A stretch of DNA of 64,000 nucleotides from Photorhabdus sp. CRCIA-P01 (lineage in GTDB: Bacteria > Pseudomonadota > Gammaproteobacteria > Enterobacterales > Enterobacteriaceae). Numbering within the stretch: position 1 is the stretch's first letter; the number at the start of each line of letters is the position of its first letter. The notes under the pieces were generated by a model. It did not search any database. It saw only the letters and a list, made by a program, of their open reading frames with translations, and was not told where the DNA came from. The translations under genes were made by a program, and so were the position numbers. The stretch spans positions 1 through 64,000 of the forward strand of contig NZ_NMQR01000001.1 in assembly GCF_003545805.1 (NCBI RefSeq), given 5' to 3'. Below, in pieces: positions 44,166-51,509 of the stretch.

Positions 44166-45355
44166 AGCGAATACCATATTAATGAAATTAACATATACAA
44201 TATATTACTGCATACAAAAGTCAATAATATTTCGAATGATGTTGGGCTAATTAATGTAGAGGTGACCACAAGTACGGTGATAATGGGAATCACCTTAAGA
44301 TATACAGATTTTGAGTTTGGTGATTTGCTCCTTATTCTGTTAATAATAGATAAAGAAATCAAGTCAAAGAATATAACTAATGCGCAAGTTATTATGTCTA
44401 TTGTTTCTGTTAGCGTGTTAAACAGCATCAAACTAATTAATGGTGAGACGGCTGAAAAAAATAATAAGGTAAAAGAAGTTAGTACCCATCGCGATATTTA
44501 AAAAATTGCTGTCACCCCCTCTGTAATTTGAAGCCAATGAAATAATAGCAGAAAAACCTGTGACAAATAGGTAATTCATAACCCCCATGTAAACAAATAA
44601 TTTTGATAATTCTATGTTTGAAATTAATGTCGATACAAACCTTATTAAAATAGACATCAATATTACTAATAATGTAGATGTCAAAGCCTCGTTTATTCCT
44701 ATAATCATAATATCCTTAATGTAAGGCAAATCAATTTTTTTCCATTTTATAAACTTTATTAATGGGATTGAAGATGAGATGGCCATGTATGCCCTTGAGA
44801 TACTGATGGCAAGAGCAATAGAAAATATTAAATCACCAGTAAATAAGTATAATACAATCAGGGCGAATACATTTACTAATATACTGAATGAGTTAACTTT
44901 TACCATGTATCTTTCTTGTTTTGTAGACTCTAGGATTGCACAGTTAACAGAATATATACATAATGGTATAATGCCGATTGATAGTATCAATGCTGTTTTC
45001 TTTATTACTGTATGGTCACTGTAATAATGTATTGATATCACAGATATTAGAGTTATTAATAAACCTATTATCGTCCCTGTCATTAAAAGCCAAGTGTAGT
45101 TTTCGTAAGTGTAGTTTTTATTTTCAATGTCTGATTTTATATTAATGCCGATGAAAAAGGTACATGAAGCAACAACAAATATCTGAATCAACTGTGATGA
45201 TAGTAAAAAAAACCAGCATTGTCTACAGACAATTGATATATTAGTGCAGTAATAATGAGTTGCATTGCCATGTTGAGTACTCTACTCTTAAACATTGTTA
45301 TCGATGGCAATATAATACTCTTGTCAAATATATATAATTTCTTTTCTTTCATCAT
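44126..45355 (-). pseudogene. MATE-family exporter, frame-disrupted at two poly-T tracts
   Basis: Three adjacent frames join into one ~410-codon membrane protein with about 12 hydrophobic segments. It starts MMKEKKLYIFDKSIILPSIT (45355, overlapping the preceding gene), passes through QLIQIFVVASCTFFIGINI and ends ...WKKKSLFLEKLT (44126). The first frame break is at an 8-base T tract (plus-strand A run 45205-45212; nine bases would keep frame). The second is at a 7-base T tract (44455-44461; six would keep frame). The layout fits MATE multidrug/peptide exporters. As written no full-length protein is made; slippage could restore it. The 253-codon central frame (44433-45191) is the longest intact piece. 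Confidence 0.65.
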
Positions 45356-45830
45356 GAGATCCATCATTCATAATATCAATCTTAACTATGTATAATTTTC
45401 TCGCAACTGATGCTTTTTTTGACTTTTTTGCTATAAACTTATATCCTTCTTTAATCTTGGAGTATATTATTATCTCTTCTTTGTCGCTTTTATCAAAATA
45501 AGTCCATTGGCTTGCTGAGAAGATTAATAAATCATTAATCATCTTATCTGTAAGGGGCTTTTTATTTTCATATCTGAAAGATAAAAAGTATGCAAATATT
45601 CTCCAGTTGAGATGATATTTCCTTTTGTTTGCCCAACGTATAAATTCTTCTACTTCTTCAAAAGAAACTTCGGCTTTAGATCGGCTCAGAGGATTATTTA
45701 GTACGCAAGTTATGTTGTAGATCATAAGTTTAGATAGAGAGTTTGATTTGTTTTTTGGTAGTTCTGATTCGGACTCTCCAGTTACAACATAAGAGTAACA
45801 ATTTCTATTGTCTGCATAATTCGATGTCAT
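45324..45830 (-). CDS. Unknown 168-aa protein of the MNIO operon (possible partner protein)
   Basis: A 168-aa acidic/basic mixed protein without a recognised domain. Features: N-terminal RNCYSYVVTGESESELPKNK, a helical middle (FEEVEEFIRWANKRKYHLNWRIFAYFLSFRYENKKPL) and a lysine-rich C-terminus. MNIO enzymes of the DUF692 family usually work with a separate partner protein that binds the precursor peptide, and its place directly after the second MNIO gene suggests such a role, but there is no sequence proof. It overlaps the MNIO gene by 26 bp and the exporter by 32 bp. Confidence 0.6.
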   Translation of the reverse strand: MTSNYADNRNCYSYVVTGESESELPKNKSNSLSKLMIYNITCVLNNPLSRSKAEVSFEEVEEFIRWANKRKYHLNWRIFAYFLSFRYENKKPLTDKMINDLLIFSASQWTYFDKSDKEEIIIYSKIKEGYKFIAKKSKKASVARKLYIVKIDIMNDGSHDERKEIIYI

Positions 45831-46584
45831 TAATCCAGTCTCCTAATATAAAATTATCATCTCTTTCAACAGATAGTGATGTAAGGTTGTCCTTACTCTC
45901 TGTTTCCAACTTATAAAAATACTCTAATGAAAGATTAGATATTCCATCTGCATGAGTGTCGACCAGGAAAACAGGGCATAATGATGTTTCTGCATAACCA
46001 CCAATATGAAGATGGTTCATTTCTATATCAAGCCATTCTTCAAATGGAGTTCCTGTGTTTTCTTGTGCAATCACAGCATTTGATATATCAAACAAAAGTC
46101 CATTGCCGCATTTTTTTGTCATTTCTTTAAAAAAATCTGGTTGTAGCCTAGCGTTTTCATCAAGTATTGAAGGGAAGTTTTCTAAATAAATTTTTTCTCC
46201 AATTATGTCTTGCCAAAGGCTTACTGAATCGAAGTATTTATCTTTTTCAGAAGAGTAGTCTACTTCACTCATTGTTGGTAAAGGATAGCTATTATGATAA
46301 AAAACACCCACATGGTCAGATATATATATGGGGTTTAGTTCTTTTTGGAGTAATCTTATTCTTTTCCCTATACTCTCTAAATCTTGTTTGCTTCTGTGCA
46401 TATATTTAGAGTTCATGATATGAAATGCTATCGGTAATCCTTTGCTTATGTCAAGTATTGAGTCAGGAGAACACTATAAAAAGTTATCAATTAATATCTC
46501 TATAAAATCGACCTTTTTTAGTGATATTATCTCTTTTAGAACACTTAGTTCTCTATTCCCAGACCAATTGGTTCCTATTTGCAT
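45805..46584 (-). pseudogene. DUF692/MNIO-family iron oxidase 2, interrupted by an in-frame amber codon
   Basis: Read from ATG at 46584 (MQIGTNWSGNRELSVLKEII) the frame gives 259 codons with a single TAG at codon 37 (46474-46476) and otherwise uninterrupted MNIO sequence. Metal-ligand motifs are all present: FHI (His-55), SDHVGVF (His-91), LENFP (Glu-135), LLFDISN (Asp-166, Asn-169), HLHIGGY (His-193), DTHADG (Asp-209, His-211) and VERDD (Glu-240). The family uses a di- or tri-iron centre to remodel Cys, Asp or Asn residues of peptides. Re-initiation at 46416 would lack His-55 and much of the barrel, so the gene is probably inactive as written. Confidence 0.72.
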
Positions 46585-46587
46585 GAT

Positions 46588-47664
46588 TCACCTATTCAAA
46601 AAATTTTCGAATGATTTTAAATAATGAACTGAATTTATAGTTTCATCTTCCTCTTCTTTTGTTAGACATAGATTTACTTCACTTCCTTCTATACTTAATA
46701 TCCAACTAGATATAAGTGACTCAATGTTTTCTGACTTAGCGATTTCAATTTCCTTCTTGTTTTTTATGGCTGCCAGCAGGGTTTTTGATAGATATGATCT
46801 CGCATAATCACTCATGTTGGTATTTGAGAGTTTACTTGTTTTTTTATTTTTTAATAAAATTGAATCTAGTTTTTCAAAGTCATTATTATAGCCAGCTAAA
46901 TTCTTTAACCAAGAATTTTCCGTGTGCTCAATATTTATATAGCAATCTTCTTTGATTAATTTGCTGGAAACTATTTTCTCAAAAGAATCCCAAACAATAT
47001 GATGAACTCTCTCTGAATGCCCATCATGAAATGTCCCATCCCTCCCCTCAATTATGCCTGATAGATGAACCTCGACTACATTATCCCAATCTATCATTCC
47101 AATAAATATAAGAGGATCAACTTTTGCATTTACTGAATTGATGATTAAATGAGCCAAATCAACTATTTGTTTAGAATCACTTTCTTTACTTATATAATTC
47201 GCGCTTATTATCGCGTTAGAGATCTCACTTGGTTCACCAGAGTAAAAATTTGAATTTTCTATCCACGTATCTATCTGATATATTTGGGAAACTCTTTTTA
47301 AGAAATTTATAGCATTTCTTTCTTTCCTATTGCTTCTTGCATAATGGGGAGTAAAACCATACTTACCAATGTTATCTTTTCTACTCCCACATAAATGAAA
47401 ACCAATGCTAATTGTTTTTTCCTTGTTGATTATTTTTGGCATAATGTTATTAATATAGTTACAACCTGATCGCATATCTTCTGTTATTGCACTTCTGGCG
47501 ATGTGAAGAGAGAATTTTCCATTGTATCTTTCGAATGGAGTTCTTTTTTCTGCAACTGATAAAATATTGTATGCAGTAATCCCTAATTCTATCATCGATA
47601 CTTTACTCGGTATGTATATTTCACCGCTAAGAAAATTAGAATTAAAACCACATGCTATTCTCAT
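46588..47664 (-). CDS. DUF692/MNIO-family (MbnB-like) iron oxidase 1 with C-terminal extension
   Basis: A 358-aa protein. The N-terminal ~260 residues carry the spaced ligand set of MbnB-type multinuclear non-haem iron oxidases: FSLHI (His-54), IGFHLCGS (His-90), WIENSNF (Glu-136), VDLAHL (Asp-169, His-172), VEVHLSG (His-200), HDGHSE (Asp-214, His-216) and NIEHTEN (Glu-246, His-247). The last ~95 residues are a helical extension of unknown role. It is the first enzyme gene of the operon, with a strong AAGGAGGAGG site, downstream of a candidate precursor peptide. It ends 3 bp before the second MNIO gene. Substrate and reaction are unknown. Confidence 0.78.
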   Translation of the reverse strand: MRIACGFNSNFLSGEIYIPSKVSMIELGITAYNILSVAEKRTPFERYNGKFSLHIARSAITEDMRSGCNYINNIMPKIINKEKTISIGFHLCGSRKDNIGKYGFTPHYARSNRKERNAINFLKRVSQIYQIDTWIENSNFYSGEPSEISNAIISANYISKESDSKQIVDLAHLIINSVNAKVDPLIFIGMIDWDNVVEVHLSGIIEGRDGTFHDGHSERVHHIVWDSFEKIVSSKLIKEDCYINIEHTENSWLKNLAGYNNDFEKLDSILLKNKKTSKLSNTNMSDYARSYLSKTLLAAIKNKKEIEIAKSENIESLISSWILSIEGSEVNLCLTKEEEDETINSVHYLKSFENFLNR

Positions 47665-47686
47665 GCCTCCTCCTTACACAAAACAT

Positions 47687-47712
47687 GGCCAACCAAAATT
47701 GGTTAGCCATAC
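47687..47712 (-). terminator. Attenuator-like hairpin between candidate precursor and MNIO gene 1
   Basis: Arms ATGGCCAACCAA and TTGGTTAGCCAT (one mismatch, two-base loop) form a strong stem between the tiny peptide ORF and the first MNIO gene, followed on the minus strand by TGTTTTGTG. A partial terminator here would give more peptide than enzyme transcript, as in many RiPP operons. The stem ends just before the ribosome binding site of the oxidase. Confidence 0.65.
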
Positions 47713-47722
47713 GCCAATATTT

Positions 47723-47782
47723 TTATTTATTGTATGAACCGCAGGTCATTTCTTCAACTTCAACAGATGTTTTCTTTTACAT
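47723..47782 (-). pseudogene. Candidate RiPP precursor peptide ORF with a stop at codon 2
   Basis: Minus strand: AGGA, 8 bp, then ATG (47780-47782), TAA, and 17 sense codons KKTSVEVEEMTCGSYNK, then TAA (47723-47725). The ribosome binding site, a short leader-like acidic stretch (VEVEE), a single Cys-Gly near the end, and position ahead of an attenuator and a MNIO gene suit a very short precursor. The TAA at codon 2 (one base from CAA, AAA or GAA) would abolish it as written. There may be another start or true precursor elsewhere, so this is a hypothesis. Confidence 0.45.
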
Positions 47783-47807
47783 CTTTATATCCTCAATTTA
47801 GTTTTAA

Positions 47808-47838
47808 AAGTGACTTTTCATAAAGTCACTTAATTATA
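47808..47838 (-). promoter_or_regulatory. Palindrome and TATAAT-like -10 upstream of the MNIO operon
   Basis: Perfect arms AAGTGACTTT and AAAGTCACTT (47808-47831) directly follow a minus-strand TATAAT (47833-47838), so a transcript would start inside the palindrome. It may be an operator or a 5' leader hairpin. The distance to the candidate peptide start is about 40 bp. Confidence 0.45.
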
Positions 47839-47880
47839 TAATCTACAATATTCATAATGTCTTTTTATTTTCTTTGTAAT

Positions 47881-47896
47881 TATGATACAGATCACA
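47881..47896 (-). promoter_or_regulatory. CRP-like site upstream of the MNIO operon
   Basis: TATGATACAGATCACA fits TGTGA-N6-TCACA with one half exact. It lies about 45 bp upstream of the TATAAT-like hexamer, a plausible activating distance. Assignment rests on sequence only. Confidence 0.35.
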
Positions 47897-47979
47897 ATAA
47901 ATGTTATGAATATATTACGATAATGTTATTGACAAAATTCTGGTTTTTTATCCAGCACTTTGTTTTAATTAAGTTCCGT

Positions 47980-48420
47980 TCACCAGATGGACAGTTCCCA
48001 CCTGAAAGCCAGCATTAATCCACATAAATTGGAGAATGTCAGACAGCCAGCTCTCCCCAGAGCTTATCTTGATGCACTGGATAAAACCGTCAATGAAGAC
48101 TACCAAGCGATCTGCCAATATTGTCCGCAACGCAGCACTTGTACTCATGCTAAAGGCAGAAAAAAGATAACCCTCCATGTTTGAAAAACCAGCAAAGAGC
48201 AAACAAGAGAACCGATTAACACCGTGGGGTAAAAAGCTCTACGCGCGACAAAAGGAGGCGATAGAGCGCAGTTTTGCTGATACGAAGCAGCATCACGGAC
48301 ACTGTTATACCCATTTTCATTGGTTGCTGAAAGTTTAAATACAGTGCCTTTTGGCAGCAATAGCCCAAAATATCAAGAAGATAACATTGCTAGTTGTGAT
48401 GCTTTGTTGTTTTTACTTCT
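47980..48420 (+). pseudogene. IS1182-type transposase remnant
   Basis: Two frames hold pieces of an IS1182/ISNCY-like transposase: VDSSH-type MDSSHLKASINPHKLENVR with ALDKTVNED and CQYCPQRSTCTHAKGRKKIT, then ARQKEAIERSFADTKQHHGH, which matches the C-terminal ERSFADAKQLHGHR-type motif, followed by QCLLAAIAQNIKKITL after a stop. Frameshifts and the lack of an N-terminal half show that it is dead. It lies at the upstream edge of the MNIO island and may mark how the island arrived. Confidence 0.7.
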
Positions 48421-48562
48421 GGATGGCGAGAATATTCAATGCAGCAGAAGCTAACATAACCCCCTAGCGAGCGATTAAGCCGGATTAATGAGGAAAACGA
48501 GTTGCATGATTATTCATCATGAAAGAAAAAAACCTCATTATTTTTAACGAAGTTTGTCAACG

Positions 48563-48598
48563 AGCTAAGGGGAACACATCAAAAATGTGTTCCCCCCA
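48563..48598. repeat. Direct repeat carrying a terminator hairpin, right boundary of the RiPP-like island
   Basis: Identical over 36 bp to 43541-43576. Its hairpin (48569-48595) lies shortly after the fliZ stop (48633, minus strand), where it can serve as the fliZ terminator. Confidence 0.85.
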
Positions 48599-48632
48599 AA
48601 TTAATCATCTCTTTGCTGTTTATACTTCCAGC

Positions 48633-49145
48633 TTAGTGACCGCCCTGCTGCCAGCTCAAATACTGTTCATACTTGCGCAAAGCAATGTTGTAGTTACTGA
48701 ATGCCGACTGTGACAGTTTCTCACTCAGTTTTTCCTGAATTTTCTCTGTTGTGAACTCTTTTACAGGGTAATTGCTTGAAGTGAGCAATTCATCCAAACG
48801 TCGTAAACGCACCACATACTCACGAACAGTACTATGACTCATTTCAGTCTGTTCAAACAGGTACTGTTTGAACGACATGATGTCAAAATAATCTGTCTCG
48901 CTATTGCAATAAATCTCACTGCAAAAACGGCATAACGCGACAAATTTATCTTGCAGCTCATCCCAAGTCTTGTCATCAATCAACTCCGTCATCTCGGAGA
49001 TGGACTCTTTGTTGATCACTTGGCCATTAAAAACCAAAGAGATACGGTCAAGAGCTTTGTGACAATGCAAGCAATGAGTTTGACTATGTTTATAGTCTTT
49101 AATGTAACGGCTGAGCGGCCGTTTCTTTTGTGTTGTAACAGACAT
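48633..49145 (-). CDS. fliZ: Flagellar/curli regulatory protein FliZ
   Basis: A 170-aa protein matching FliZ: KKRPLSRYIKDYKHSQTHCLHCHKALDRISLVFNG near the N-terminus, CRFCSEIYCNSETDYFDIMSFKQYLFEQTEMSHSTVREYVVRLRRLDELL in the middle, and a C-terminal YNIALRKYEQYL. FliZ resembles a phage-integrase core-binding fold and acts as a DNA-binding antagonist of sigma-S promoters and a regulator of FlhDC output. It follows fliA by 53 bp on the same strand, as in other enterobacteria; the usual fliY is not present after it. Confidence 0.92.
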   Translation of the reverse strand: MSVTTQKKRPLSRYIKDYKHSQTHCLHCHKALDRISLVFNGQVINKESISEMTELIDDKTWDELQDKFVALCRFCSEIYCNSETDYFDIMSFKQYLFEQTEMSHSTVREYVVRLRRLDELLTSSNYPVKEFTTEKIQEKLSEKLSQSAFSNYNIALRKYEQYLSWQQGGH

Positions 49146-49198
49146 AAGAGATAAGCCCTGTGTGTAGTCTTAAACAAAAAAACAAATAAGCAAAAAAG

Positions 49199-49921
49199 TT
49201 ACTTTTCCGGATTTAAGCGTGCCCGCAAGCGTTTAATCGCCTGGCTGTGTAGCTGACTTATACGGGACTCCCCGACTTCAAGTACTGCGCCAATCTCTTT
49301 CAGATTAAGTTCTTCCTGATAATACAGCGTCAGAACCATTTTTTCTCGTTCAGGTAACGAATCGATTGCCTCAATTACCCGTTGACGAACGTCACTCTCC
49401 AGCAATTGTTGTAAGGGATTGGTTTCATGCCCTTCTTCAATGACAGGTTCACAGCTTTCACCATGCATTTCATGCCATTCGTCATACGAAAACAACTGAC
49501 TGTTATTCGTATCTAACAGTATCTGCCGATATTCTACCAGATCAATCTTTAATTCTTTAGCAACTTCCTGCTCACTGGCTGGACGGCCTAAGTCTTGCTC
49601 AAGTTTACGGATGATTTGCGTCACTTCGCGCGCATTACGGCGCACGCTACGCGGAGCCCAATCGCGGCTCCTTAACTCATCCAACATTGCACCTCTGATG
49701 CGTTGTACCGCATAAGTGGTAAACGCGGTTCCCTGTAAGGAATCAAAGCGTTCCACCGCATTTAGTAAGCCGATTCCCCCGGCCTGAAGTAGATCATCCA
49801 GCTCCACACACGCGGGTAACCTAACTTGTAGCCTTAACGCTTCATGGCGAACTAATGGTACGTAGCGCTTCCAGAGGCTGTTTTTGTCCATCACGCCTTC
49901 GGCGGTATACAAATCGCTCAC
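49199..49921 (-). CDS. fliA: Flagellar sigma factor FliA (sigma-28)
   Basis: A 240-aa sigma factor. Region 2 includes LDDLLQAGGIGLLNAVERFDSLQGTAFTTYAVQRIRGAMLDELRSRDW. Region 3 is RNAREVTQIIRKLEQDLGRPASEQEVAKELKID. Region 4 is LPEREKMVLTLYYQEELNLKEIGAVLEVGESRISQLHSQAIKRLR. It directs RNA polymerase to class 3 flagellar promoters such as those found here before fliC and fliD. The GTG at 49921 (MSDLYTAEGVMDK) is preferred: AAGGTG lies 9 bp upstream, whereas for the GTG at 49933 the site would overlap the codon. Confidence 0.95.
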   Translation of the reverse strand: MSDLYTAEGVMDKNSLWKRYVPLVRHEALRLQVRLPACVELDDLLQAGGIGLLNAVERFDSLQGTAFTTYAVQRIRGAMLDELRSRDWAPRSVRRNAREVTQIIRKLEQDLGRPASEQEVAKELKIDLVEYRQILLDTNNSQLFSYDEWHEMHGESCEPVIEEGHETNPLQQLLESDVRQRVIEAIDSLPEREKMVLTLYYQEELNLKEIGAVLEVGESRISQLHSQAIKRLRARLNPEK

Positions 49922-50086
49922 AACAACAGACACCTTTGGAAAAAGAGACTAACCCTCATTATCCAATCCCCTAACAAGGGCAATCGTTTGAACAATGTAG
50001 TAAAAACGCTTCTTTTTCACCTATGCGAAATTTATTGCCCGCCTAATAGTATCACAAATTTTAGGCTGTTCCCGATAAACTCCTAA

Positions 50087-50116
50087 AAAAGAAGGACCGG
50101 CGAACCGATCCTTGAT
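50087..50116 (-). terminator. Rho-independent terminator of fliC
   Basis: Minus strand: arms AAGGATCGG and CCGGTCCTT with a TTCG tetraloop, followed by CTTTTTTA. It lies about 55 bp after the flagellin stop. Confidence 0.85.
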
Positions 50117-50167
50117 TTATTTGGATTTTTATGTGAATCAGGTTCACATATTGCCCTAGCTGAGCAA

Positions 50168-51235
50168 TTAACGCAGCAGAGACAATACGTTATTAGGAAT
50201 TTGGTTAGCCTGAGCCAGAACCGCAGTACCTGCCTGTTGCAGAATTTGACCACGGCTCATGTTAGACACTTCGGTCGCATAGTCAGCATCTTCGATACGG
50301 CTACGAGCAGCGCTCAGGTTGTTAACCGTGTTGTTCAGGTTGTTAACGGTAGATTCCAGACGGTTCTGAATAGCCCCCAGAGAACTGCGCAGGCTGTCAA
50401 CTTTTGCCAGAGCCTTGTCCAAAGTTTCCAGAGGCTTTTCTGATGCTTTAGCTGTGACTTCATTACCTGCGGTTAATTTACCACTAGTCTTATCAATCTT
50501 AGCGTCGAAATATTTTACTTTACCATCTGCGTCAGTACCTTTGACAACATAGTTGTCAGGATCAACTGAACCATCATCCTTAACAACTTTATAGACTTCT
50601 ACACTTTTCAGGTCTTTAACTTTAGCATCAGCAGAGTAATCGATATTTTTCTTCGCACCTGCACCATTGTCAACCTGTTCAATTGCTTCGCCGTGTGGAA
50701 CTGCCGCAGAAACAGTGAATGTACCCAGTCCCAGAATATTACTGTCAATTTTTTCCAGATTAATTTTGATAACTTCGTTATCGTTAGCACCAACCTGAAT
50801 GGTCATTTCGTTCTTTTCACTTAGAACATGAACACCGTTAAATTGAGTCTGTTTAGAAATACGATCAATTTCCTTTAAACGCTCAGTAACTTCTTCCTGG
50901 ATAGATTTGGTATCACTCTCAGAGTTGGTTTCGTTTTTCGCCTGAACAGCCAGTTCACGAATACGTTGTAAGTTGGTGTTAATTTCGTTCAAAGCACCTT
51001 CGGTAGTCTGTGCAATAGAGATACCGTCATTAGCGTTACGTGCTGCCTGAGTCAAACCTCTAACATTTGAAGTGAAACGGTTAGCGATCGCTTGACCAGC
51101 CGCATCATCCTTCGCGCTATTGATACGCAGACCAGAAGACAGACGCTCGATAGCATTACCCAAAGTACCCTGGGATTTGGTCAGGTTATTCTGAGTCAGC
51201 AGGGACAGGCTGTTGGTGTTGATGACTTGTGCCAT
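50168..51235 (-). CDS. fliC: Flagellin FliC
   Basis: A 355-aa flagellin. The conserved N-terminal D0/D1 region ([22 protein letters not shown]...[54 protein letters not shown]) and the C-terminal region ([70 protein letters not shown]) are typical. The variable surface part (about residues 170-270) is short, so this is a small flagellin. It has a sigma-28 promoter at 51313-51339 and is read divergently from fliD. Confidence 0.96.
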   Translation of the reverse strand: MAQVINTNSLSLLTQNNLTKSQGTLGNAIERLSSGLRINSAKDDAAGQAIANRFTSNVRGLTQAARNANDGISIAQTTEGALNEINTNLQRIRELAVQAKNETNSESDTKSIQEEVTERLKEIDRISKQTQFNGVHVLSEKNEMTIQVGANDNEVIKINLEKIDSNILGLGTFTVSAAVPHGEAIEQVDNGAGAKKNIDYSADAKVKDLKSVEVYKVVKDDGSVDPDNYVVKGTDADGKVKYFDAKIDKTSGKLTAGNEVTAKASEKPLETLDKALAKVDSLRSSLGAIQNRLESTVNNLNNTVNNLSAARSRIEDADYATEVSNMSRGQILQQAGTAVLAQANQIPNNVLSLLR

Positions 51236-51312
51236 AATTAGAGTTCCTTTTTAAAATCAAGTCGATATATAAGTTTGGGTTTTACCCACGGTGTTCACCA
51301 CCGCCAACAGTT

Positions 51313-51339
51313 TTATCGGCGCTCCTCAAAGAACCTTTA
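51313..51339 (-). promoter_or_regulatory. Sigma-28 promoter of fliC
   Basis: On the minus strand TAAA (51336-51339) is followed after exactly 15 bp by GCCGATAA (51313-51320), a full match to the FliA consensus. It lies about 80 bp upstream of the fliC start. Confidence 0.88.
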
Positions 51340-51444
51340 ATTTTTCTTGAAAAAACTTTTTCTTTTTTATCACTTTGCCCTGATAAGCCAAACAGCGCCG
51401 GTTCTTCACGACTATTCTTACCATAGAAAAATTATTTTTATTAG

Positions 51445-51471
51445 TAAACTTTTCTAAAAACTTACCGATAA
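51445..51471 (+). promoter_or_regulatory. Sigma-28 promoter of fliDST
   Basis: TAAA (51445-51448), 15 bp, then ACCGATAA (51464-51471) matches the FliA consensus except for the first base of the -10. It lies about 40 bp upstream of fliD. Confidence 0.82.
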
Positions 51472-51509
51472 CCGGTTCAATAAAGCTTTACTAATAAAGG
51501 AGTCAATAA

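Noticed and set aside
43726-44501. Plus-strand ORFs opposite the GNAT and exporter genes
   Set aside because: They are antisense to genes with clear domain signatures and follow from the AT-rich composition.
46167-46624. Plus-strand ORFs opposite the second MNIO gene
   Set aside because: Shadows of the minus-strand MNIO frame, which carries the conserved metal-ligand motifs.
50052-50078. CCCGATAA as a plus-strand sigma-28 promoter between fliA and fliC
   Set aside because: No TAAA at the required distance, and it would read antisense into fliC.
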